Assembly: GCA_937859105.1 (NCBI GenBank)
Contig: CALMAD010000053.1
Location: 1-5,895, forward strand
Length of the DNA stretch: 5,895 nt
Direction of reading: 5' to 3'
Source of the DNA: an uncultured Propionibacteriaceae bacterium
Lineage (GTDB): Bacteria > Actinomycetota > Actinomycetes > Propionibacteriales > Propionibacteriaceae
Position numbers and translations under genes: made by a program. This document shows positions 1-5,895 of this stretch, in pieces (position 1 is the stretch's first letter; each line of letters begins with the position of its first letter). The notes below the pieces were generated by a model that was not told where the DNA came from, did not search any database, and was given only the letters and a program-made list of their open reading frames with translations.

Positions 1-1178
<1,178 letters not shown>

Positions 1179-1182
<4 letters not shown>

Positions 1183-1217
1183 CGCGTCGGCGTCCACCCT
1201 TGTATCTTTCCTTCTCG
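1179..1217 (+). terminator. Possible weak intrinsic terminator after nadE
   Basis: A small hairpin overlaps the nadE stop codon: GTGACGC (1179-1185), loop GTCG, then GCGTCCAC (1190-1197), pairing over 7 bp with one bulged C. It is followed by a pyrimidine- and T-rich stretch, TTGTATCTTTCCTTCTC (1201-1217 with the preceding T). This is the most T-rich piece of the window and is arranged like a rho-independent terminator, but the stem is short and the T tract is interrupted. The same bases can be read as a weak promoter for the next gene: GTGACG at 1179-1184, an 18-nt spacer, and TATCTT at 1203-1208. I cannot choose between the two readings from sequence alone. Confidence 0.35.
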
Positions 1218-1239
1218 ACCGCCCATCAGCCCTCCCTGC

Positions 1240-1245
1240 GAAGGA
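1240..1245 (+). promoter_or_regulatory. Ribosome binding site of the transglutaminase-like gene
   Basis: GAAGGA lies four bases before the ATG at 1250. It is a good Shine-Dalgarno match at slightly short spacing, and it supports that ATG over the later in-frame ATGs at 1301 and 1322. Confidence 0.6.
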
Positions 1246-1249
1246 CCCC

Positions 1250-2116
1250 ATGAACACCCGCCTGCTCGCGATCGGTGCCAGCTTCCGGCACGTCGCCCCG
1301 ATGCCCACGCCCACCCACGTCATGATTGAGCCCGACCTGCGCGGGCTGGATGTGGTGGAGGCCGGCTGGCGCACCTCGCCCGACATGGAGTTGCGCGACT
1401 ACACCGACCTGTACGGCAACGTCGGCAAGCGGTTCATCATGCCGGCCGGGGAGAGCGTGTACTCGTGGAAGGGGGTCGTCCGGGTGCCGGACGCCGTCGA
1501 CGAGGCGGACTTCGACGCGCCGCAGGTGCCGATCGACGAGTTGCCCGACGAGACGCTGCCGTTCCTGCTGCCGAGCCGCTACTGCCAGTCGGACGTCCTC
1601 AGCCGAGACGCTTGGTCGCTGTTCGGCGGACTGGAGCCCGGGTACCGGCGCGTCGAGGCGATCTGCGACTACGTCTATCACCGCGTGGAGTACCGCACGG
1701 GCTCGACGATGTCCTGGTACACGGCCGTGGACGCCTTCAACAACGGCTACGGCATCTGCCGCGACCTCGCCCACACGTTCATCGCGCTGTGCCGCGCCCT
1801 GAACATCCCGGCGCGGTACATCTCGGGCTACCTGCCCGACATGGACGTCCCGCCGCTGCCCACCGAGATGGACTTCCACGCGTTCACCGAGGTGTACCTC
1901 GGCGACCGGTGGTGGACGATCGACCCGCGCCACAACGCCCGGCGCAAGGGGCACATCGTCATCTCCCGCGGACGCGACGCCGCCGACTGCGCGCTGGCGA
2001 CCTACTTCGGCTCGCCCTGGCTGAAGCGGATGCTCGTGACGAGCCACGAGGTGGACGCCGACGGCAACGCCGTGGGCCTGCGGACCGGCTACGACCCGCA
2101 GTTCCCCGACGACTGA
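1250..2116 (+). CDS. Transglutaminase-like superfamily protein (COG1305 type)
   Basis: A 288-residue protein with a papain-like transglutaminase core. The triad is visible: Cys170 in GYGICRDLAH, His210 in MDFHAFTEVYL and Asp225 in WWTIDPRHN, in the order and spacing expected of bacterial COG1305 proteins. Residues 1-110 form a beta-rich N-terminal segment typical of the stand-alone family, with DLYGNVGKRF and LPSRYCQSD. No signal peptide or membrane segment is seen, so it is probably cytosolic. Such proteins are generally predicted to be cysteine proteases, amidases or isopeptide-processing enzymes; the substrate is unknown. The ATG at 1250 is supported by GAAGGA at 1240-1245, four bases upstream. 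The gene starts 67 bp after nadE on the same strand and could be read from the nadE promoter or its own. The alpha-E and ATP-grasp partners that often accompany some transglutaminase-like proteins are absent here. The family assignment is strong, the biochemical role open. Confidence 0.9.
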   Translation: MNTRLLAIGASFRHVAPMPTPTHVMIEPDLRGLDVVEAGWRTSPDMELRDYTDLYGNVGKRFIMPAGESVYSWKGVVRVPDAVDEADFDAPQVPIDELPDETLPFLLPSRYCQSDVLSRDAWSLFGGLEPGYRRVEAICDYVYHRVEYRTGSTMSWYTAVDAFNNGYGICRDLAHTFIALCRALNIPARYISGYLPDMDVPPLPTEMDFHAFTEVYLGDRWWTIDPRHNARRKGHIVISRGRDAADCALATYFGSPWLKRMLVTSHEVDADGNAVGLRTGYDPQFPDD

Positions 2117-2120
2117 CGCC

Positions 2121-2146
2121 GAGGGCGTGTGACGAAGTCCACCCTC
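2121..2146. terminator. Hairpin between convergent genes, possible bidirectional terminator
   Basis: Beginning five bases after the transglutaminase stop, GAGGG (2121-2125) pairs with CCCTC (2142-2146), TG (2128-2129) with CA (2140-2141), and GAC (2131-2133) with GTC (2137-2139), closing a GAA triloop. That is about ten base pairs, with small bulges only on the 5' side. The position between two convergent genes (stops at 2116 and 2180) suits a terminator serving both strands. No T tract follows on either strand, so it would have to act without one, as is common in GC-rich bacteria. Confidence 0.4.
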
Positions 2147-2179
2147 TGATGTGGATTGCGTCAGGTAGAAACGCCCGCG

Positions 2180-2665
2180 TTAGACCATGCGCGCGAGGGC
2201 GAGGCGCTCGAGCGTGTCGAAGCCCTGGTTGTAGCCCTCGGCGCGCCCGTCGGACAGCCACAGGTCGCGGGCCGCGTAGGACGCCGTGAGCGACTCCAGC
2301 TCGACGCGGGTCACGCCGTCGTGCAGGTCGATGATGCGGATGGTCTCGAGCGCGATCTCATCCGGCATGGACTCCGACGCGAACGTCTGCACGATCCGGT
2401 CGGGGCGCACCTCGTGAAAGGCGCCGCGGTAGGCGTCCCGATCGTCCTGGCACGAGCAGATGTACCGAAAGCCGCCGCCGGGGCGGGCGTCCCAATACAG
2501 GATGCGGGTCGTGCGATCGGCCGGCCCGAACCAGCGCGCGAACGACTCGGGGTCGGTGTGCGCCCAGAAGATCTGCTGCGGGGACGCGCGCAGATCGCGA
2601 CGCCCCCGAACAATCGGGAGTTTCGGGTCAGCCACTAGCTCAAACACCGGATAGACGATCGGCAT
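2180..2665 (-). CDS. SRPBCC (START/AHSA1-like) domain protein
   Basis: A 161-residue protein that is essentially one helix-grip domain of the AHSA1 group (activator of Hsp90 ATPase homologue 1-like). Characteristic segments are RDLRASPQQIFWAHTDPESFARWFGP (about residues 23-48, quoted here only as a guide in two parts: RDLRASPQQIFWAHTD and PESFARWFGP), RPGGGFRY at 61-68, GAFHEVRPDRIV at 81-92 and the C-terminal helix GYNQGFDTLERL at 144-155. These proteins have a deep hydrophobic cavity and usually bind a small hydrophobic ligand or act as stress-related accessory factors; the ligand cannot be predicted here. Cys70 and Cys72 are a possible redox or metal pair, a weak suggestion. The ATG at 2665 has a purine-rich GGAGAGGGGG just upstream. 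It is the only gene of the six ending in TAA. AHSA1-type genes are often beside an ArsR-type repressor gene; none is present here. It lies 69 bp downstream of a membrane protein gene on the same strand. Confidence 0.88.
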   Translation of the reverse strand: MPIVYPVFELVADPKLPIVRGRRDLRASPQQIFWAHTDPESFARWFGPADRTTRILYWDARPGGGFRYICSCQDDRDAYRGAFHEVRPDRIVQTFASESMPDEIALETIRIIDLHDGVTRVELESLTASYAARDLWLSDGRAEGYNQGFDTLERLALARMV

Positions 2666-2734
2666 CGTTGCCCCCTCTCCACCACTTGGGGAGAGTGTGG
2701 CGCACCACGCCCCCGTCCGGTAGGCGGTGCCTGT
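2666..2734 (-). other. Short gap between the DUF6498-like and SRPBCC genes
   Basis: Sixty-nine bases separate the two minus-strand genes. Apart from the ribosome-binding-site hairpin, only a 4-bp stem GTGG-CGCA-CCAC (2697-2708) is seen, too weak to call a terminator. No convincing promoter is visible. Cotranscription of the two genes is therefore possible but not shown. Confidence 0.35.
2671..2695 (-). promoter_or_regulatory. Ribosome binding site of the SRPBCC gene, partly inside a hairpin
   Basis: Read on the minus strand, the purine run GGAGAGGGGG (2680 to 2671) precedes the ATG at 2665 by five bases and is a strong Shine-Dalgarno sequence. Its first six bases, GGAGAG, are complementary to CTCTCC just upstream (2695 to 2690), with a 9-nt loop between them. 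A 6-bp hairpin could therefore cover part of the ribosome binding site and leave GGGG exposed. Confidence 0.45.
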
Positions 2735-3382
2735 TCACCCTTGTCGCGTGCGATAACGGTGTCGCGAAACGACCACCGCCAGGACGCCGCCGACGATCAG
2801 CTCCGCGACCAGCTTCAGCCCGAGCAGGATCAGCACCGGCAGCGCGTCGGCCTCCACGGAGATCCCCTGGTACCGCCACGGCGCCCTCGCCTCCTCGAGC
2901 AGCGACAGCGCGACCCCGAACCCGGCGATGACACCCAGGTGCAGCGTGATCATCCGGGTGATGGGCATCACCAGCGCGAACGGCTGGAAGGCCGCGGGAC
3001 GGCTGATGATGTCGGCGAGATCGGCGAACGTGCGCACCAGCACGAGCGTGACGGGGATCCACAGCGTCAGGTCGGGCCGGACGCCGGTGATCACCGCCGT
3101 GATGATCACGAACACCCCCTGGACGCCGGTGAAGCCCCCGTACCACATCGCCCAGAAGACCGACCCCATCATCGTCTTCCTGCCGCGGCCGGCCCGCTCG
3201 ATCCGCCGGATCCGCACGAACTGCACCACACCCAGGCAGATGCTCTCCAGCCAGAACGCCAGCCACACGTTGCCGGGCGGCCACCCCTGGGCGAGCACGC
3301 CGTAGATCATGGCCGCGTTCGCGACGGTCCCGACCGCCAGCGACCAGAAGGCGTCGTTCCGTCCGGTGGTCCCCCTCGCCAT
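2735..3382 (-). CDS. Multi-spanning membrane protein, DUF6498-like, function unknown
   Basis: From the ATG at 3382 this is a 215-residue integral membrane protein with about six hydrophobic segments, roughly residues 12-30, 38-57, 74-100, 104-126, 140-163 and 181-206. The second ends with VWLAFWLESICLGVVQ and the third contains WAMWYGGFTGVQGVF. These match my memory of the DUF6498 pattern (a 'WLEN-IG' helix followed by an 'HYG-F' helix), although the usual His is Trp-Tyr here. No catalytic motif is evident. The frame stays open upstream to an ATG at 3583, but residues from that part are Arg/Ser/Ala-rich and hydrophilic, look like shadow coding, and overlap the divergent gene. The 3382 start is preceded by AGGA (3394 to 3391) at 8 nt, whereas the ATG at 3391 has almost no spacing to it. 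It diverges from the DUF445 gene and may be cotranscribed with the SRPBCC gene downstream. Coding is secure; the family name is from memory. Confidence 0.78.
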   Translation of the reverse strand: MARGTTGRNDAFWSLAVGTVANAAMIYGVLAQGWPPGNVWLAFWLESICLGVVQFVRIRRIERAGRGRKTMMGSVFWAMWYGGFTGVQGVFVIITAVITGVRPDLTLWIPVTLVLVRTFADLADIISRPAAFQPFALVMPITRMITLHLGVIAGFGVALSLLEEARAPWRYQGISVEADALPVLILLGLKLVAELIVGGVLAVVVSRHRYRTRQG

Positions 3383-3479
3383 GGCGGTCATCCTGGCAGA
3401 GCCCGCGGTCAGCGCCCGATTCTCGGACGCCGTCGCAGCGCGCCTGACAGCGCTTGCCCGCGCGTGGAAACCTTGGGTC
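3383..3479. promoter_or_regulatory. Divergent intergenic region between DUF6498-like and DUF445 genes
   Basis: If the preferred starts are correct, 97 bp separate the two divergent genes and must hold promoters or leader sequence for both. On the plus strand CTGACA (3444-3449) resembles a -35 box, but the bases 17 nt on, GAAACC, are a poor -10. On the minus strand GAGAAT (3425 to 3420) resembles a -10, without a well-placed -35. No strong operator-like palindrome was seen. The location is supported by gene layout; the individual boxes are not. Confidence 0.35.
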
Positions 3480-4739
3480 GTGGTGGATTTCTCCCTGACG
3501 TCGGCGGCAGACCAGTTGCGCCGCGACCGCCTCCGGCGGATGAAGCTGGTGGCGCTGTCGTTGCTGCTGCTCGCCGCGGTCATCTACCTCGCCACGCTGG
3601 GGCTCGACCACGGGGGCGTGTGGGGGTACGTGAACACGGGCGCCGAGGCCGCGATGGTCGGCGGCCTCGCGGACTGGTTCGCCGTCACCGCGCTCTTTCG
3701 TCATCCGATGGGGCTGCCGATCCCGCACACCGCGATCATCCCCCGGAAGAAGGACGACCTGGCCCAGAGCCTCCAGGACTTCTTCGCCGAGAACTTCCTG
3801 ACCGAGGATGTGGTGCGCGAACGCATCGCCGAGGGCCAGATCGCCCGCCGCGTCGGCGAGTGGCTGCAGCAGCCCGAGCACGCGCGCCGGGTGGTCTTTG
3901 AAGGCGTCCGGATCGGCCGGGCCGCGCTCGACCGCGTCCGCGACGAGGACGTCAAGGCGATCGCCGAGGACGCCCTCCTGCCGCGCCTCAGCCGCGAGCA
4001 GCTCTCCGGCCCCCTCGGGCGCCTGCTCGAGGGCATCGTCAAGGACGACGCCCATCGCGGGCTCGTCGACCTGCTCGTCAACACCGTCGGGCGCTGGGTG
4101 CTCGCCAACCCTGGCAAGTTCGCCGCGATGCTCGCCGACCAGGCCCCCAAGTGGGCGCCCGAGTTCGTGAACGACCGCATCGTCGACTACCTGTACCAAA
4201 AGCTCATCGACTGGCTCGTCGCGATCCGCAACACGCCCGATCACCCTAGCCGCAAGGCCCTCGACGACCTGCTGCTGCGGGTCGCGCGCGACCTGCAGCA
4301 CGACACGGCCGTCCGCAAGCGCGTCGAGGCGCTGAAGGAGCGCCTGCTCACCCACCCCGAGGCCGGCGAGACGGTCGTCGCCCTGTGGAACAGCGCCCGC
4401 CGCAGCCTCGAGTCGGCCATGGACGACGACACGAGCGCCCTCTGGGCGCGCGTCGAGGCGTCCCTCGAGCGTCTCGGCGCGACCCTCGCGACGTCCGAGG
4501 GCCCGCAGCGGCGCGTCGACGCCGCGCTCGGGGACGCGGCCGCGTTCCTCGTCCGCTCCTACGGCCGCGAGCTGTCCACGGTCATCAGCCACACCATCCA
4601 GCGGTGGGACGGGCAGGAGGCGTCCAAGAAGATCGAGCTGCACGTGGGCCGCGACCTGCAGTTCATCCGCATCAACGGCACGATCGTCGGCGCGCTCGCC
4701 GGCCTGATCATCCACGCGATCAGCCAGCTCATCATGTGA
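3480..4739 (+). CDS. DUF445 family membrane protein (YjiN-like)
   Basis: A 419-residue protein of the DUF445 family. After a charged N-terminus (DQLRRDRLRRMK) comes a membrane segment at about residues 22-40. The family signature follows, GGLADWFAVTALFRHP then GLPIPHTAIIPRKKDDL (about 61-94), then a long helical, charged middle of about 300 residues. The C-terminal membrane segment is within GTIVGALAGLIIHAISQLIM just before the stop. Hydrophobic ends with a large helical domain between them suggest an inner-membrane-anchored protein; its biochemical function is not established. I prefer the GTG at 3480 (alternative GTG 3483). GGAAA at 3466-3470 lies nine bases upstream, the charged segment before the first membrane helix is kept as in YjiN, and the length is near the family's usual ~420. 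Alternatives are ATG 3540 (399 residues), ATG 3381 and ATG 3309; the last two collide with the divergent gene. The family call is very secure, the start moderately so. Confidence 0.92.
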   Translation: MVDFSLTSAADQLRRDRLRRMKLVALSLLLLAAVIYLATLGLDHGGVWGYVNTGAEAAMVGGLADWFAVTALFRHPMGLPIPHTAIIPRKKDDLAQSLQDFFAENFLTEDVVRERIAEGQIARRVGEWLQQPEHARRVVFEGVRIGRAALDRVRDEDVKAIAEDALLPRLSREQLSGPLGRLLEGIVKDDAHRGLVDLLVNTVGRWVLANPGKFAAMLADQAPKWAPEFVNDRIVDYLYQKLIDWLVAIRNTPDHPSRKALDDLLLRVARDLQHDTAVRKRVEALKERLLTHPEAGETVVALWNSARRSLESAMDDDTSALWARVEASLERLGATLATSEGPQRRVDAALGDAAAFLVRSYGRELSTVISHTIQRWDGQEASKKIELHVGRDLQFIRINGTIVGALAGLIIHAISQLIM

Positions 4740-4763
4740 GCGCGCGCAGGGTTTCGGACGCCG
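4740..4763. other. 24-bp gap between convergent DUF445 and kinase genes
   Basis: The two genes end tail to tail, with TGA at 4737-4739 (+) and the TGA read from 4766 to 4764 (-). No hairpin with a T tract is visible between them. A perfect 12-bp palindrome, GGCTGATCAGCC, lies at 4781-4792 inside the kinase 3' coding end. It could fold into a hairpin only with a very small loop, so I do not call it a terminator. Confidence 0.4.
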
Positions 4764-5753
4764 TCAGCCGAACGAGCGGCGGCTGATCAGCCAGCGCGCG
4801 GCCTGCAGGTAGCGGCGGCCGCGGTCGACCAGGCCGCGGTCCAGCAGGTACAGCCCGGTCGAGACGCGCTCCAGGAAGCCCCACTGCCAGATCGCCTCCG
4901 CGTCGGTGCCCGTCTGGTCGGCGAGTCGTGCGCACCAGCCGCGCAGCATCACGACCGGATCGTCGGAGGCCAGCACGAACTTGTTCGCGTTGCGCACCGC
5001 TACGCCGAGGTCGTAGTCGGGCTCGCACCGGAACCCGTCGGGGTCGACCCACACCGCGTCGGCCGGCGCCCCCGGACGCGGCGACAGCACCCGCAGCAGG
5101 TTGCCCTCGTGGGGGTCGCCGTGGCACACGACCTGCCGGTCGGGTTGCCGGGCCTGGAGGCGCTGCTCGGCGAACAGCAGCGCCCGCTGGACGACGGCGT
5201 CCACATCGTCCAGCCCCAGCGACGCGTGCAGGCTCTCCACGAGCCGGCCCAGCTGGGCGGCCTTGTGGCTCTCGGCGTCCACCTCGGGAGCCACGGACAG
5301 CGGCACCTTCCACGCCTCGATGAGCGTCTGCGTGCGCTCGTGCAGGTGCGGCTCCACCGGCACCGACCCGAGCAGCACCTCGCCCGGCACGTTGCCGAAC
5401 TCGGCGCGCCACTCTTCGTCGAGCGAGCGGCCCAACCGCTCCATCAGCACCGCGCCGCCCGGCAGGTCGGACTCGTACACGTGCGCGTAGCCGCGGCCCT
5501 TCGCGGCCGTCATGGTGGCGACCTGCTGGTCGAAGAACTCCCCCGGCGTCACCAGCTTGAGCACCGCCGGACGCCCCCGCCTCGTCACGTGGTACACGGC
5601 CGAGCCCACCGACTGGGACACCACCGGACCGAGCGTCAGACCCCACCGCTCCACGGCCGCCTCGCGCGCGCCCGGAAGCCACTCCAGCCACGCCTGCCAC
5701 TCGGGCTGCAGGGTCCGCAAATGCGAGCGGATCGGGGCCGGCACGTCCGTCAT
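4764..5753 (-). CDS. Aminoglycoside/hydroxyurea phosphotransferase-family kinase (APH(6)-like)
   Basis: A 329-residue cytosolic kinase-like protein with the protein-kinase/APH fold. Visible elements in order: a small-lobe glycine-containing strand SVGSAVYHV (49-57); VLKL with the likely ATP-binding Lys66; the hinge-like LMERLG (103-108); the catalytic loop VCHGDPHEGNLLR (209-221) with Asp213 as presumptive base and Asn218; and the metal-binding VWVDPDGFRCEPDYDLG (234-250) with Asp237. The last two resemble the HGD and IDP-G--G--AYD motifs of streptomycin 6-phosphotransferases and hydroxyurea kinases, and the length is close to theirs (about 300). Family members phosphorylate hydroxyl groups of small molecules with ATP. 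Whether this one inactivates an antibiotic or has a metabolic substrate cannot be told. The ATG at 5753 is chosen over an adjoining TTG at 5756 because GAGAGG (5765 to 5760) is six bases upstream. The gene is convergent with DUF445, has no resistance or mobile neighbours in the window, and composition like the rest, which argues for a resident chromosomal gene. Confidence 0.87.
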   Translation of the reverse strand: MTDVPAPIRSHLRTLQPEWQAWLEWLPGAREAAVERWGLTLGPVVSQSVGSAVYHVTRRGRPAVLKLVTPGEFFDQQVATMTAAKGRGYAHVYESDLPGGAVLMERLGRSLDEEWRAEFGNVPGEVLLGSVPVEPHLHERTQTLIEAWKVPLSVAPEVDAESHKAAQLGRLVESLHASLGLDDVDAVVQRALLFAEQRLQARQPDRQVVCHGDPHEGNLLRVLSPRPGAPADAVWVDPDGFRCEPDYDLGVAVRNANKFVLASDDPVVMLRGWCARLADQTGTDAEAIWQWGFLERVSTGLYLLDRGLVDRGRRYLQAARWLISRRSFG

Positions 5754-5759
5754 CAATCG

Positions 5760-5765
5760 CCTCTC
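5760..5765 (-). promoter_or_regulatory. Ribosome binding site of the kinase gene
   Basis: On the minus strand GAGAGG ends six bases before the ATG at 5753. It decides the start in favour of that ATG over the TTG one codon upstream. Confidence 0.6.
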
Positions 5766-5774
5766 ATGGGGACG

Positions 5775-5797
5775 CCTCGCGCACCGTTGCTGCGAGG
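5775..5797 (-). promoter_or_regulatory. Hairpin in the leader of the kinase gene
   Basis: CCTCGC (5775-5780) pairs with GCGAGG (5792-5797), and inside them GCA (5781-5783) pairs with TGC (5788-5790), with a 4-base loop and a single bulged T at 5791. This makes a 9-bp stem. In the minus-strand transcript it would lie 9 nt upstream of the ribosome binding site and just downstream of the candidate -10 element, so it falls within the 5' untranslated leader. No T tract follows, so it does not look like a classical attenuator. Confidence 0.45.
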
Positions 5798-5807
5798 TCT
5801 CGGCCTC

Positions 5808-5813
5808 ATTCTA
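5808..5813 (-). promoter_or_regulatory. Candidate -10 element for the kinase gene
   Basis: TAGAAT on the minus strand (5813 to 5808) matches the TATAAT consensus at five of six positions and sits 54 bases upstream of the kinase ATG, which would give a leader of about 45-50 nt. No good -35 hexamer is seen 16-18 bases further up, where the sequence is a G-rich run. It is one of the few AT-rich patches in the region. Confidence 0.35.
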
Positions 5814-5861
5814 GTCGCCCTCCGGGGGACTCCCTCGCGGCCCCGCCCGCCTCCCGCACCG

Positions 5862-5888
5862 GCGGCGTCCCACAAGCGCGGACGCCGC
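5862..5888. repeat. Perfect 9-bp inverted repeat at the right edge, terminator-like
   Basis: GCGGCGTCC (5862-5870) and GGACGCCGC (5880-5888) are exact reverse complements around a 9-base spacer. The stem is almost all G-C and would be very stable as RNA. No T tract follows within the window on either strand. It could terminate a minus-strand gene lying beyond 5895, or be an operator-like site; the missing right flank prevents a decision. Confidence 0.45.
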
Positions 5889-5895
5889 GTGCGCG

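Noticed and set aside
1226..2047. A minus-strand open frame opposite the transglutaminase-like gene.
   Set aside because: It is antisense to a gene with an intact catalytic triad, and its Val/Arg/His-rich translation looks non-coding.
3383..3583. N-terminal extension of the DUF6498-like protein to the ATG at 3583.
   Set aside because: The added residues are hydrophilic and Arg/Ser/Ala-rich and run antisense to the conserved start of DUF445; a ribosome binding site favours the ATG at 3382.
2741..3901. A plus-strand open frame of 386 codons opposite the DUF6498-like gene and overlapping DUF445.
   Set aside because: The translation is rich in Arg, Pro, Gly, His and Asp with no hydrophobic core, as expected of a shadow frame, while both overlapping genes have clear family features.
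2640..4715. A very long minus-strand open frame (about 690 codons) across three genes.
   Set aside because: It is antisense to the DUF445 gene and in another frame of the DUF6498-like gene. Its Arg/Asp/Gly/Ala-rich, low-complexity translation has no recognisable domain; such frames are common in GC-rich DNA.
4781..4792. Perfect 12-bp palindrome GGCTGATCAGCC as a regulator site or terminator.
   Set aside because: It lies inside kinase coding sequence, has no loop or T tract, and a palindrome of this length can occur by chance in GC-rich coding DNA.
4732..5700. A minus-strand open frame of 322 codons overlapping the kinase gene in another frame.
   Set aside because: Its Gly/Ala/Arg/Pro-rich sequence has no motif, whereas the overlapping frame has all kinase-family motifs.

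Overview
This is a high-GC bacterial chromosomal window. The coding frames are strongly G/C-ending, five of the six stop codons are TGA, and gaps between genes are short. Nothing fixes the taxon. The NAD synthetase closely resembles the long glutamine-dependent type known from mycobacteria, and the mix of genes (DUF445, DUF6498-like, APH(6)-like kinase, stand-alone transglutaminase) would suit an actinobacterium or another high-GC soil lineage. That placement is inference only.

Layout, left to right: (1) 1-1182 (+), the 3' part of a glutamine-dependent NAD+ synthetase gene whose amidase half lies outside the window. (2) 1250-2116 (+), a cytosolic transglutaminase-like cysteine peptidase-fold protein with an intact Cys-His-Asp triad. 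(3) 2180-2665 (-), an SRPBCC/AHSA1-type ligand-binding-fold protein. (4) 2735-3382 (-), a multi-spanning membrane protein resembling DUF6498, 69 bp upstream of gene 3 on the same strand and possibly cotranscribed with it. (5) 3480-4739 (+), a DUF445 (YjiN-like) membrane protein, divergent from gene 4. (6) 4764-5753 (-), a kinase of the aminoglycoside/hydroxyurea phosphotransferase type, convergent with gene 5. (7) 5754-5895, a leader/intergenic segment with a promoter-like element, a leader hairpin and a perfect 9-bp inverted repeat.

The genes do not form an obvious pathway. NAD synthesis is housekeeping, and the rest look like single-gene accessory or stress functions with alternating orientation. 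I found no mobile element, CRISPR array, tRNA, rRNA, phage gene or toxin-antitoxin pair, and no frameshift in any of the six genes. I do not see a convincing undescribed system. The points most worth a second look are the two genes of unknown function that diverge from a 97-bp region with conflicting possible starts, the structured leader of the kinase gene, and the structured right edge.
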